From Pogonophryne albipinna (Eukaryota > Chordata > Actinopteri > Perciformes > Artedidraconidae), in NCBI GenBank assembly GCA_028583405.1, contig CM053253.1, positions 5,062,796 through 5,126,795 on the forward strand: a DNA stretch of 64,000 bases, in the 5' to 3' direction. The position numbers and the translations under genes were made by a program. Positions 1-11,289 of the stretch are shown piece by piece. The notes beneath the pieces were generated by a model, which was given only the letters and a program-made list of their open reading frames with translations, was not told where the DNA came from and made no database searches. Positions within the stretch are counted from its first letter, which is position 1; every line of letters starts with the position of its first letter.

Positions 1-701
1 TCAAACCGGCTTTAACAGACGTTTATGGCCATTGGTTTCCAGCAGAAACAACACTACATCCTGATATCATCACCTCTGAGTGGATGCTTTAACAATTGCA
101 TTACGTTTCCACATCCAGCAGACCTGTGTCTGCAACAAGAGTATTTATTAGAAGTCTTTGTGTTTGTGTCCAGCTGATCAATGTTAGTCCAATATTTACT
201 CTCTTCTGTTTTGGGCAACACCAGCTCCTGAGGGAAATATCTGTCTCTCTAGCTGCTAAATACTCCTCTACGTTCGCCAGAAGGTTTCTAACTGAGCCTG
301 TTTGCTGCTGAGCAGGAAGTGGATGGCAGCTTTTTCTCTGGAAGCTAATAGCTAAAGGTTGTTGGTCTGGTGTGAATAAATGGTTATAACCAGTTGACAT
401 GTTAACAGGTTTCTTTTTGCTTATCGATTCCATTTAAGTTCAGCTTCCTACATTTGTAATTAAGTAAAAGCTTAATACATTTAGGATGAGTCATTCTGGC
501 CTTATGTTGAAGTACTTCCATTAATAAGTTATAGCTCATATCACATAGTGCCAATGATGTTAGGCCTCGTGACAGTCATTGCTTGTTTAAAGTCATAACC
601 TGCCACGCAACATTTTGTACCTTTCTCCTTTCTAATAAAAATACAGAGGAGTTTTGATTAGAGATTTGAGACTTAGTAGATCTGGGTTTTTTATTGATCT
701 T
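1..701. other. unassigned sequence
   Basis: I see no gene, RNA or recognisable repeat here. A 110-codon open frame on the minus strand (101-433) matches no domain I know and has no supporting splice context. Confidence 0.5.
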
Positions 702-896
702 GGGGAGGCTGTGGCTTAGTGGGTTAGTGTGCTGATCTTCGAATCAGAGGATAGCAAGTTCGATTCCCACGAGTCAGCATGTCGTTGTGTCCCTGAGACA
801 CTTCACCCCAAGGTGCTCCTGTGGGGATTGCCCACAGTACTGAATGTGTGTAAGTCGCTTTGGATAAAAGCGTCTAACAAGTGACGTGTAATGTAA
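702..896 (+). mobile_element. tRNA-derived SINE with LINE2-like tail
   Basis: The 5' part resembles a tRNA gene. It has an A-box-like stretch near 711-721 (TGGCTTAGTGG) and a B box near 758-768 (GTTCGATTCCC). The body contains the fish SINE phrase about a cleared balance of GAGACACTTCACCCC, and the 3' part has TAAGTCGCTTTGGATAAAAG, a tail shared with L2-type LINEs. A short GTAAT repeat ends the copy. It is most likely a V-SINE-like retroposon, transcribed by RNA polymerase III when young and mobilised by a partner LINE. This copy is diverged and presumably inactive. Confidence 0.85.
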
Positions 897-2704
897 TCTT
901 GAATCAGACCCAAAAGGAAATCAGCAAATGGAAACCACACCTACTTTTTTATTTAGAGTCATTCTGCTGATTTGTATCGTCTGGTTTCTTCCATTCAGAA
1001 AACTGCTATACAATAAAGGTCTCTTGATTTCATAAATAGATAAGTATTAGGGTTTAAATCATCTTAAGGTCGGTTCACATCCACGGCTCTTCATGCCGCA
1101 GGTGTGACAGAAACAGGCTCTAACAGCTGTGATTACACTCTGATTGTCACAAGATTCAAACTGTGATTTTAACGTCTGCTTTTAGACGAAAGTGTCCGGA
1201 CACTCTGCTTTCTTTCAGCGTTTGGACTCATGTTGTACTTGTTATTATGCTTTGGCATCACTAGGTGTATTATGGTCGTGCCAATAAGGGTATTCGAATT
1301 TGAGAGACATAGAGACAGAAAAAAAAAAAACTGATCTTCTAAAGTTTTACATTCCAGCAAAACAGAGAAATAAAATGTTACTAAAACGTCCATATTGTTT
1401 CTCACAGTTATTTGTGAAAGCTTGGTTAAATAACTGTTTGATGGTAGAAAGTACATAACATTTACTTAGATAAGAACACTTTTTAGATACTGGTACTTAA
1501 GTTGTGTTTTCTTTCTTTTTACTTGGACTCGACTAAATCTCAGAGGACATTATAGCACTTTTTGTGCCTTGTTTTTTTGTATACAAAATACATGAAGAGA
1601 TTATGAAATATGTTGCTTTGAAAGAGCAGAATTGTTTTGTCAATTAATGGACTGATACGGTCCATCGAGAGACAACTTATAAAAAGGCAAATATTAAGGC
1701 ACACCAGCTTCTCGAATGTGAGGATTTGTTACTTTTGCTTTAAATTATTTTCGAAATTATTGATATACTCTAACTTGATTAGTATTTCAATGCAGAACTT
1801 TTACAGGGTAGTACTGAGTAAACGAGTACTTCTTCTAGCGATGCATGTCAAGTAGTTTTTTTTGCACTCTTCAGAACGGTCAAGTGATTTAAGGAAGTGG
1901 ATATGAGTGTCCTTCACTTGATCCACACTTCTCCTAACACCACTTTGAGTGTATCCCACGATTCATCACTGTCAACCAGTTCAGCCGCTGCACAGAGAAC
2001 CTGCAAACTGCTCTTAGGACTGACATAGTGGTTTGAGTTTGAATCATTACGTCATTATTTCACGTGGTCATTTTAAGAGACATGACATGACACAAATATT
2101 TATTCTAAGCTGTCAATATTTGGATATTATTGTTTGCAAATCTCCGAAACACTATGCAGAAAGAAACTGAAACTGGGTGAAAATTGATTATCAAATCAGT
2201 TCAAATCAAAAGATCTATCCTTGCTGAGATTGATACATCGTCCATATCAAATAGTGTCTTTTATCAACAATTTTGCAAAGTAAATTCCCTCTTCAAGCCA
2301 AAAGAAACTTCACCCAATGTCTCTTTTATGTACAACAGACCAATACTTATGAAAAACTGTATAAGTCCTGCCAGAGCAGTATATATTTGTACACATCTTC
2401 TGAATACTTATCAATACATCTGTTGTAAATGTGAAAAATCGAGCTCCTGGAAACACAAACACAACACATGAGCAGACTTCTTGCTAGCATCTGTTTCGGG
2501 ACATGACGTGACCCCAGCTGAGGATGTGATAAATAATCTGATAAACAAGATGGTTACCTGAGCACGCTGGTGGGGTGGGGATTCTTTCTCTACCACTCAG
2601 CTCATTTCTGAATGATTTCCCATCACCACCGGCTGTGCCGCTTTGGCATCGTTTCCTTTCATCGCTGCCATGCCAACAAAGCACATTTGAGTTTGAATTT
2701 AGGA
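897..2704. other. AT-rich unassigned sequence
   Basis: This stretch is AT-rich and has no supported gene. Short pieces such as TACTTAAGTTG near 1495 and GAGTACTTCTTCTAGC near 1825 recall decayed ends of the AGAGGTGGAA hAT family, but they are too weak to call. Confidence 0.4.
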
Positions 2705-3345
2705 CACAGACAATAGGAAGCGGCTCTGTTACTGCTATCATGTTACTGAGTGTCAGCAGATCATCATTACTGCAGACTTAAGGAGGTAGTTCCTCTCGCT
2801 GCGTGAAATGTGGAGTCATAATTGCAGATCCATACAGTCAAGAGTGCTTTCAAATGGTCAATTGAGGGTTTGACTTTCACTCTAAAGACCTCAGAGTATG
2901 TGGATTACATTATGTCCAGAGGGGAGGAAGCCCATATCTATACAAACTGAAGATCAGATTTTGGGTTTGCTTGGGAGGCAGCCTTAAGGTGGCATGTTTC
3001 CTCGTTGCGTGAAATAGAGTCTTAACTACAAATATACAGTACCTTAGTGCCTTAAATTGGAAAATTGAGTTTTAAACTCACTCTAAAGCCCTTAGTGTAC
3101 ATTATATGGATTACATTATGTCCAAAGGGGATGAAGCTCTTATGTCTTTGAAAATACAAAATAGAAAGCAGCACTGTTACTGCGATTATGTTACTGTGTG
3201 TCATGCAAACTGAAGGTGGTAGTTTCTGTCGTTGCGTGACATGTAGAGTCATAACTGCAGATCCATACAAAGTGCTTTAAATTGGACTCTCATTATGTCC
3301 ACTGAGGGGATGAGCAGATTTGGGGTTTGCTTGGGTTTGAGGCAG
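2705..3345 (+). repeat. diverged tandem triplication, period about 210-225 bp
   Basis: Three related blocks follow one another. The anchor TCGCTGCGTGAAATGTGGAG near 2797 recurs as TCGTTGCGTGAAATAGAG near 3002 and TCGTTGCGTGACATGTAGAG near 3227. A second anchor, GGATTACATTATGTCC, occurs near 2900 and 3109, with a shortened form (TCATTATGTCC) near 3290. The copies have small indels, so the array is old. No mobile-element ends are visible. Confidence 0.7.
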
Positions 3346-3589
3346 ATTCCTCCTTAATGATTATTTAAAAAGTTTAATGTCATTGCATCAGAGAAATAGG
3401 TACTGATGGAGAGACATGCATGCGTGAACGCGCACACACGACAGGTCAATAGGAGCAAAATCGCCTCCTTTCTGGACATTACCAGCACAGCAACTCTCGC
3501 TGATCCAGCACCAGCAGAAACACTCCCCAACACTGCCATTAAACCATCAGCACTGCTGCTCCAGCGACACACAGCTGCTCTCATGTCGC

Positions 3590-4080
3590 ATTTCATCCGG
3601 ATTTACAACCATCAGGTGCTCAGAAAACACACACACGACGAGAGCAGAAACCCCGCGCGGCAGTGCGACATTACGCGCGGAAAACACGCAGCGTGTGGAG
3701 GAGGAAGCAGGAAAACATGTCCGATTCAAAATGACATTTCCTTCTTGTTCTCTGCTGTTTTTGTTGTTGTTGTTTTCTTACCAGTAGAGCAGCTTGTTGT
3801 GCAGGATGGCGGGCGTTTTGTCCGAGGCGCAGTTGATGCACCACATTGTTGCTGCCGCTGCTGAGGAACTGCAACAACAACCGGGAGGAGCGCGAGACAC
3901 CGGGAGGGAAAGAGGGGGGGGAGGGGGGAGACAGGTGAGAGAGAGAGACAGGTGAGAGAGAGAGATGCGGAGCGACCATCCAGAGCTGCCTCAGCCTCTC
4001 TCTCCTGCTCTTCCTCTCTCTCCCTCCCTCGCTCTTCGTCATCAACTCCCTCCTTCATCCTCCTCTCCCTGCTTTAGAGA
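3590..4080 (-). promoter_or_regulatory. CpG-rich patch, possible alternative promoter
   Basis: The surroundings are AT-rich, but this patch holds clusters of CpG such as CCCCGCGCGGCAGTGCG and TTACGCGCGG, and then pyrimidine-rich sequence on the minus strand. It surrounds the candidate first exon at 3782-3846. In vertebrates such islands commonly mark promoters. I see no TATA box. The promoter role is inferred from position and composition only. Confidence 0.4.
3782..3846 (-). CDS. candidate first coding exon of an unidentified gene
   Basis: On the minus strand an ATG in good context (AGCAACAATGTGG) opens a frame starting MWCINCASDKT. It runs 21 codons plus two bases to a strong splice donor (CTACTG/GTAAGA), so the exon ends in phase 2. 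It lies in a CpG-rich patch preceded by pyrimidine-rich sequence that would be the 5' UTR. The start loosely resembles the alternative MWC-type N-terminus I recall for IQSEC1/BRAG2 isoforms, but that rests on memory and is weak. The next exon would lie to the left; I find none in the remaining 3.7 kb. Alternatively, TTGTTGTTGCAG just upstream could be an acceptor, making this an internal exon read in another frame. Confidence 0.45.
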
Positions 4081-4089
4081 CGTGTTTAG

Positions 4090-4690
4090 CAGAGGTGGAA
4101 CAACTGCTCACAGCTAGTATTTAAGTACAAGTAGTAGGCTAATAGGCTACTAGTGGAGAAATACTCTGTTAGAAGTATAAGACCTGCATCCATTTTTTTA
4201 TTTAGGTATAAATACGTAAAGTCATTGGTGCAAAGTGACTAAGTAGGCCTACATTTACTCAGTACCCAAGTACACATGTGAAGTACTTGAACTTTACTTG
4301 AGTATTTGTATTTATTGTCATTTTATCTAATTCAGGGGGATGTATTGTACTTTTTACTCAATTGATGTTTCAGATTTAGTTACTTTATAAATGCAGATTT
4401 TTACAAAACTTATAAATAACTTTTCAAATACGTTTGTATGTATCCACAATTATTTGGGAGTTATTTTAATTGTGTTAAAATGTATTTGTGTAAAAAATAT
4501 TTCAATTCCAGCTGTCAAGATTTTTTTGATTTTCATTTGAAATATTTCTAACTTTTTGCAATGATTACTTAAAGTTTCAATCATATTCAAATACTTTTAC
4601 TTAAGTAATATTCTTAATGCAGTATTTCTACTTGTAATGGAGTATACTTTTACTTAGGTATAAAGCATCTGAATACTTCTTCTATCTTTG
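4090..4690. mobile_element. hAT-type MITE (AGAGGTGGAA family)
   Basis: The left end CAGAGGTGGAACAACTGCTC and the right end CTGAATACTTCTTCTATCTTTG match the inverted termini of a very common fish hAT MITE. Its interior is full of TTTACTTNAGTA and its complement, seen here near 4255-4320 and 4600-4680. The 8-bp flanks do not match cleanly, so the TSD has decayed or the ends are off by a few bases. The copy is old and non-coding. Confidence 0.75.
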
Positions 4691-5634
4691 CTTATAGCTT
4701 TTGGAACCGCGGTGCAATCATTGGCCATCTTTGGAGGATAGCGACATATCAGCTTTCTCTACTAAGCCGCAAGGTGAACCTCGAAAAGTCCTTTAGAAAA
4801 GAAATCCCGCTCCACCGAAGTGGAACTACATAATCTTTAGTTCATAAAAAAGAACGAGTCATGCTTATCCACCAAAAAAAAGTTCGTCGCTAAAATTCCT
4901 GTCAATTCTTCTAGGCACGTAATTATTGGCTGAACTAGTCCCTTCAAAGCGTAATAATATCTTGGTCAAAAGTAGTGCCACGGTTCGTCACGTGATCGTG
5001 CTACACCAATTGGGTAGCTGCATATTGTCAACAGAAGTGAAAGATGGCCGCCTACATGGTTACGCTAAACCAGACCAAATGGATTCTAAACAGTGCTGTA
5101 TGCTTGTTTTATGTCATGTTTTGTCATATGTCTTAATACATCACTAAGTCCGAGGTATTTGCGTTATATACGCGGTATTTGTGAGAGGTTTTACTATCTG
5201 GGAACAGAGTTGACCATCGAATCAACATTGGCTAGCAGCGTTTATCAGCCAACTCCAGCTACAACAACATTCCTGGACTACCATGTTCGCATCGCTAGGT
5301 TCATTGGCTGAGCTCGTGGATTATTCCATTAGACTGAGGACTTTTTGTCTGTCTGTCTGTTTGTTTATTGTTACCCTGTACACGTTAAATGCACTCTTAA
5401 AATAAACATGACTTGATTTCATACATAGCTGCGTCCAAGAAGAAGGTTAACTTGTTACGTTAAGTAATTTAGATCAATAAAATGCAGTACTTATACCAAT
5501 GTCCATTGATTCATTTATTTACTCATTCATCCCTCCACAAATGAAAACAACACTGATGAACCATAAAAACGAGATTTATTACAAATATAAAAGGTATGAC
5601 ATAGAAAACAGTACAAAACAGAATAAGGACACTC

Positions 5635-6208
5635 CTATTCCTCACTGTCAGTGTCAGGGCAGTCATCGTTCTCTTCCTCTGTTTCTTTTTTATTTGCACA
5701 ATTTGAGCAACGACATAAGTCTGTGCAACAGAGTCCTGCAGAGAAGCATGAACATCTGCCTTTCTCACAGGCAGACTCTTTGCAGCTGCAGTGTATCACA
5801 TTCAACACACTGTCAGGGGCAGGATTTCTTGTCATCCAGGTGACGTGTAAGTTTCCCATCCTCTATTTCCCAACCATATCCAGCAGGTGATGGAGCATTT
5901 ATTTCTCTTTTGAGACAGGACCTCATTATTGCTGCCTGGTAATTTGCCCTTTTGCAGTGCTGATGGAGGGCATCAGGAGTAGGGGGAATGCTTCATTCTG
6001 GCAAGGCCGATGATGCCATACAGAAAGCCTTGTACCTAGCATCATTTACATTTTCGGCTGCTGGCTGATCATATAGGTGACATACATACCGGCAAAGAAG
6101 TGCAAATGTTGATTGCTCCAAGTTAAAGTTAGTACCTAAACTTCTAAAAGCCTTAAGGTAGTCATCTTTCTCACATGCAACAGCAAATGACTTTCTTTTA
6201 CCTCTCAC
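5635..6208 (-). pseudogene. broken TE-associated protein with C-terminal CXC domain
   Basis: Read on the minus strand, 6208-5993 encodes a segment with FALLCRYVCHLYDQ and NDARYKAF. After one TGA stop near 5991 the same frame continues with PPTPDALHQHCKRANYQAA and then WEIEDGK. A one-base shift near 5855 leads into HVTWMT and a cysteine cluster with ten Cys over about 31 residues, including CSCKESACEKGRCSC, and ends in an acidic tail. The cluster fits a Tesmin/TSO1-like CXC zinc-binding domain. I recall the combination of an RANYQA-type helix followed by a CXC tail as the C-terminus of a large uncharacterised, probably transposon-encoded fish protein family. The N-terminal part is absent, because the frame begins inside the inverted arm. 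With one stop and one frameshift this copy cannot make the protein. Confidence 0.65.
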
Positions 6209-6259
6209 AAATACCGCGTATAAAACGCAAATACCTCGGACTTAGTGATGTATTAAGAC

Positions 6260-7106
6260 TAGGGCTGTCAGTCGATTAAAATATTTAATCGCGATTAATC
6301 GCATGATTGTCCATAGTTAATCGCGATTAATCGCACATTTTTGATCTGTTCTAAATGTACCTGAGAGGAATATTTTTCAAGTTTTTAATACTCTTATCAA
6401 CATATGAGTGGACAAATATGCTTTATGCTAATGTTTATTATCATTTGAACAATGACAAATATTCTCATGAATATTAAACGCAACAACCTCTGAACATTAC
6501 AAATATTCGCCTCAATTCAACCTCTCATACAATAATACACTAGTGTGTGTGTGTGTGTGTGTGAGTGATGGATCGTTGGAGCTATGTGCAACTCAAGGCA
6601 TATGCTGGAACGGGAGCTGCCTGGACGCTGCAATCATGTTGCGCACTATCCGTGCTGACTTCTCGTACAATGTTCCACTGTCTGGCTTCCTGCATAAAGT
6701 CAAGTGCTCGGCACAGTTGTGGCGAAATGTCGCTCCTCTGTTTTCATTTAAACAGCTCCTTATATCCGTTAGCGCAGCTAGCTAGCACCAGATGCTAACA
6801 ACAACAATGCACGTAAGGTCTCTCTCTCGCTCGCTCGGGCCACACATACACACACCCTCCCGGTCCTCCCGATGGCCAGTCGGTGCCTGCCGGTGAGCGT
6901 GGAAGTGTGGTCTGCCACAAGCGGACGGCAGGAGCGGGGCTGTCATTATCAGCTTGTAGATGGTATTTTAAACTCGATGCGCTCTGAAACTACGGGGCGG
7001 CCGAGGGAGAAAAAAATTACACATGCGTTAATCGCGTTAAAATAATTAGTGGCGTTAATTTTTTTTTGCGTTAACGCGTTATTCACGCGTTAACTTGACA
7101 GCCCTA
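6260..7106. mobile_element. hAT-type MITE nested in the long inverted-repeat element
   Basis: The element starts TAGGGCTGTCAGTCG and ends TTGACAGCCCTA. It is flanked by a perfect 8-bp duplication, ATTAAGAC (6252-6259 and 7107-7114), which is the hAT signature. Its interior carries AT-rich repeats of CGCGATTAATCGC near both ends and a short (TG)n at 6544-6563. It has no transposase frame. It interrupts the right arm of the surrounding element, so it is the younger of the two. Confidence 0.92.
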
Positions 7107-7471
7107 ATTAAGACATATGACAAAACATGACATAAAACAAGCATACAGCACTGTTTAGAATCCATTTGGTCTGGTTTAGCGTAACCATGTAGGCGGCCAT
7201 CTTTCACTTCTGATGACAATATGCAGCTACCCAATTGGTGTAGCACGATCACGTGACGAACCGTGGCACTACTTTTGATCAAGATATTATTACGCTTTGA
7301 AGGGACTAGTTCTGCCAATAATTACGTGCCTAGAAGAATTGACAGGAATTTTAGCGACAAACTTTTTTTTGGTGGATAAGCATAACTCGTTCTTTTTTAT
7401 TAACTAAAGATTGTGTAGTTCCACTTCTGTGGAGCGGGATGAAACGATAACAGGGTTCACCTTGTGGCCTA

Positions 7472-8068
7472 TACGGCCCGTCCACACTACAGCTTCAAAA
7501 AAAGCTTGGAGCTGGGCGTGTCTGAAGCTCGACCAACAACCAATCACATGAATCTCCCGCCCCTGACAGACAAGCAGCGGTTTGATTGGCTAGAGCTTGT
7601 ACTGGCATATGATTTGATTGGCTGACGCTTCCACCGAAAGCTTCAGAAGCTTCAAAAGTTGAACATTGCTCAACTTTTGCAGCCTGAAACGCCAGGAAAG
7701 CTCCGCTCTGCTTCCCACAATGCAGTTCGGCGAAAAGTGACGTCACCCCATTCAAAGTGAATGGGCAGACGCGTTGGAAACCGTTTTTGAAGCTTCAAAA
7801 AAAGCTTGGAGCTGGGCGCGTCTGAAGCTCGACCAACAACCAATCACATGAATCTCCCGCCCCTGACACACAAGCAGCAGTTTGATTGGCTAGAGCTTGT
7901 ACTGGCATATGATTTGATTGGCTGACGCCGGAGACGGACCGCTATGCTACCCACAATTCAGTTCGGCGAAAAGCGAGGCAACGTGACGTCACCCAATTTA
8001 AAGTGAATGGGCAGACGCGTTGGAAGCCGTTTTTGAAGCTGTCGAAGCTGTAGTGTGGACGGGCCGTA
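7472..8068. mobile_element. MITE with 25-bp perfect terminal inverted repeats
   Basis: Both ends read TACGGCCCGTCCACACTAC followed by AGCTTC, a perfect 25-bp inverted repeat. The outermost TA may be the target duplication, which would suit a Tc1/mariner-like or related superfamily. It abuts the right end of the inverted-repeat element at 7470. There is no coding capacity. The interior is a tandem duplication, described separately. Confidence 0.85.
7491..8040 (+). repeat. internal tandem duplication within the MITE
   Basis: The block starting CTTCAAAAAAAGCTTGGAGC at 7491 recurs at 7795. About 135 bp are nearly identical, with only a few substitutions (for example GGGCGTG versus GGGCGCG), followed by a more diverged part that ends in GGGCAGACGCGTTGGAA in both units. 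The second unit is shorter than the first by an internal deletion. The duplication probably arose inside the element. Confidence 0.85.
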
Positions 8069-8759
8069 AGTCATCTGCCAGCTGTTTTGTATCTTAAAAA
8101 TGATAATGTATGCTCTAAATATAAATGATATTGATAAATCACAAGCAGCCTCTCATTTCTGGTTCATTTCTTTGTTTTTTGTTGTTTGTCCAACCTTTGA
8201 GTCAACAGAAGAACTTTTTAGGTTTCCTCTCATCATACACTTTACCCACTAAATTGACATTTTAAGGTTTCTATTATTTGACAGGTTGTTATATTAAGGA
8301 CTGTGTTCGTCCCGCCCTCGCATTGTCTCCTTCTTTTATGGATAAAGCTCAGCTCCACTGTGTATAGCTAAAGCTTCAGTAATCAATACTTAGCACTAAT
8401 GATCTCTGCCTCCCTCCATCATCAGGATATTAACTAATAGTACCACCACTACTTCCTAAATTATTTTACAACCCGTCTGTCTGTATTTATCGATGTGACA
8501 GTCAAATCTAACAATATCTCTAAAGCTTAAAATGCAGCCTGTCTCTTTCTCAGATCAGTTGGGAATAATCGTCATGCAGCAGGAACCTTAATAACTCACA
8601 GCAGAAGAGGGAGTATTGATCTGATAATTACTGTACACATAAAAAGATCATTCAGAGTGATTAGATGATTTACAGAGGTCATTTACAGACCCCTCTCTTC
8701 CTCTGCGTGTCCTCGTATAAACCGTGCTGCTCATCGAGTGTGCTCATAAAACAAACAGC
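8069..8759. other. unassigned sequence
   Basis: I see no gene, splice-supported exon or recognisable repeat in this AT-rich stretch. Confidence 0.4.
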
Positions 8760-9193
8760 CTCACCTTAATGCCCCTTTGAATATGAAAATGTAAGCTAAC
8801 CCTCTATTAGTGTTTCTACACCAATAAGGCCTTTCATTTCAGCACGCCACATTTACTATTTAAATTCAACTAAACATTTGCATAATTGCACAGAATCTTT
8901 TAACTATCCATATATTTGTAGTTGTCTATTATAGTGTTTCTAACTTATTTGGGATATTTTACATTACGTTAACTATAGATACCTTAGATACAGTAATTGT
9001 ATACCTTTGATACATTTACTGTTCTTTTTAAAAAAAATAATATTCATGCTATGCCTTGTTAACACGTTTTTGTAACAAAACAATATCACTTTTCCAAATT
9101 GGGATTTCATTAAGTATAATCTAATCACAACAGTGGAAGATTTCACACCTGCAATAAGTGTTAATTTATTCAACAATAAGTGGGTGTTTCTAT
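8760..9193 (+). repeat. segmental duplication, copy A
   Basis: This block matches 11595-12297 in the same orientation, from CACCTTAAT..CCCTTTGAA to AGTGGGTGTTTCTA. Blocks such as TTTGTAGTTGTCTATTA and CTTATTTGGGATATTTTACA are identical, and others show substitutions and small gaps. Copy A ends at the hAT insertion that follows. No transposon ends are seen, so it is either an old local duplication or two copies of an unrecognised repeat. Confidence 0.85.
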
Positions 9194-9463
9194 TAGGGCT
9201 GCTCAATTAATCGTATTTTAATCGCAATTACGATTTTGGCCTGCAACGATTATGAAAACAACATAATTCGATTCTTTTATTTTATTGGTTTTTCAGTTGA
9301 ATTATACTTAAAGTTCAGGGTAATCAACTGTTAAAAACATACGGTTCAATTTATTTTTTCAATAAATTGATGTTTTCAAAGTAAATGGTTAATCGTTTTT
9401 TAATAATCGTGATATCAATTATTGACCCAAATAATCGAGATTATGATTTTTCGAGCAACCCTA
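9194..9463. mobile_element. hAT-type MITE (TAGGGCTGCTCAATTAATCG family)
   Basis: The left end is TAGGGCTGCTCAATTAATCG and the right end is TTTTTCGAGCAACCCTA. A perfect 8-bp duplication, GTTTCTAT, flanks it (9186-9193 and 9464-9471). The paralogous block at 12285-12298 carries this target only once, which confirms the insertion boundary. A longer relative with a nested element sits at 31706-32875. It does not code for protein. Confidence 0.95.
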
Positions 9464-9471
9464 GTTTCTAT

Positions 9472-11289
9472 ACATTAGTTAAAACAATGAAAACAGAAGA
9501 GTTGCTGCAGCACAGGCAGTATGAGAGAAAGAAAGAGCTTTTTGAACATCAAAGCATGGAGACATGTCCCAGGAGAGACACGGAAATATGAAGCTGAAAT
9601 TAGCATAAAAAGGCCTGTTTAATTGTTATATTGATGACACTTCTACTACTGCTATAATGTAATTGTGAGTAAATGTAACAGGAGTAAAAAGATTTAAATA
9701 AAATACCGCATTATCATAATTTCAATTCAAGATTTATAAAAGACATCATTCTTGCAAAACGAACCGAAGCTCATGAGACAGGACTCCATCTCTATGTATT
9801 TATGAGGTACAAGCTTCACTTCTATTTAATACATTGATTAAGCTTTGTAAGGTGGGAGAATATATTTCTGCTCACTTTATAGACAGCAGTCTGAGCTCAT
9901 CAGGAGTACAGATTTATTACAGATAATTTAAGTGAAGCAGGAGGAAAAGTAAAGCGGACTGTCACACTATGAAAACAGAAAACAACCAGAGTGTTGATTT
10001 CAGAGATGAGAGCTGATTGGCTGCAGACAGGCCGACCGCAGGGCAGAGTGGGCGAAACGCCAGCGCCAAAAAGACCCAAATACTCGAGAAAATGCTGCTT
10101 TCACGGAGCGTTTGACTTAAACATGCTGCATGTCTGATAGTAGGAAACCTATATGCAGTTTAGCAAAGTGATTATATGTGTAAAGACTGCACAAGAGGAC
10201 TCCAGACAAAACATATCTCAACACATAATATAGTGGTGGAGTGCTGACTTCATTTTGTAGGCCGACCCCTGGAAGTTCGCATCACAGGGGATCCCTCGAC
10301 AAAAAAAGCAATGTGATTTTTCCATTGGATTATTTCAGAAAACAATGTGGCAAACACACGTTTATGATACTCACACATTTTGTTTAGCAGGATAATCTCC
10401 ACATATTCCCATAACTTCACATCATGACTGCTAAGCTAAAGGTGGCTAATATTCGGCGTGATGATGGTTAGTACTCTCATTTACAGTGTAGACACTTGTT
10501 AGCAACCACCATTTTTAAAGACAACAGTGGGGTATTTACTGACATCGTAAAACAAAACATGAAAATAACTTCAGCTTGTGTTAACCACAGGTGATTCCTG
10601 AAATCTAACCAAAAACTCGAACTCCAAACACCATAAGCTTCCAGACGAGGGGACACAAAGTGGTAAAATGCTGACTCATTTCCAGGTTTAGGACTGATTT
10701 GAAAACTTGATTCTGATTGGTCAATTTCAACATTCTGCTTTCCGTTATTTCTGTACAGCAGAAGGGTGACTCAAGCGTGATAATGTACAGCAAACAGGTC
10801 ATTATTGTGGATAATGGATCGGTTTGCTGTACATTATCCCTTAACAAACACTTTTTATGAAGTTATAGTAAAACCGTCAATATTCCACAGACCTAGTTGT
10901 GAATGCATCAAAAAGTAGTCAGAAGGCCTCAAGAGCTTCACCTGAAAAACGTCCATTAAAAAGAGATCCCAACAACTACAAAGACATGCAATAGGACTAC
11001 AAATAGAAACAAACCGAGTATGGAGAACTACAACCACAATACTCTTTTTTAAAAATCTTTTCTTGGCACAAATCTCCCTCCCTCTCTCTCTTTCTTTTTC
11101 TATTTATCCACCCTTCAATCTCAGGACAGTTACCGTGGGCAACAAAGCGTGAAACATGACAGAGCTTCCCCTCCGTTTCCACGGCAACAGGAGCCAGTAG
11201 GGGCATTCCATAATTTTTCTGCTCGGTGACAAAATGTATTGACCCGCAGATCCTTTTCCTCTCCGTCATCCTTCAACGTCTCCGGCTTC
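9472..11289. other. mostly unassigned; possible old repeat at 10255-10540
   Basis: No gene is supported. At 10262-10330 the phrase GGAAGTTCGCATC followed by CTCGACAAAAAAAGCAATG resembles the inner part of the palindromic MITE at 48901 (ACAAAAAGCAATGCAATTTC..CCATAGGATTTTGG). A fragment of a related element is therefore likely, but its ends are not visible. The remainder shows nothing I recognise. Confidence 0.4.

Larger units (their letters stand above)
4762..7470. mobile_element. long inverted-repeat (foldback-like) DNA element
   Basis: A left arm at 4762-5189 is repeated in inverted orientation at 6200-6259 and 7107-7470. Shared blocks include the CCGCTCCAC..AAGTGGAACTAC stretch, the ACGTGATCGTGCTACACCAA stretch and the innermost TACGCGGTATTTGTGAGAGG. 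Arms of about 425 bp with a unique centre are typical of foldback or long-TIR DNA transposons. The termini read TA-AGCC and GGCC-TA, so a TA target is possible but unproven. The centre holds a broken minus-strand reading frame with a CXC domain. The right arm is split by a later hAT insertion. The arms differ by scattered substitutions, so the element is not recent. Confidence 0.75.

Noticed and set aside
4926..7318. Matching open frames (AELVPSKRNN..) on the plus strand near 4926-5147 and the minus strand near 7079-7318
   Set aside because: They are the two arms of one inverted repeat. They start with TTG or without a real start, and have no domain or splice support, so the match reflects DNA homology and not a conserved protein.
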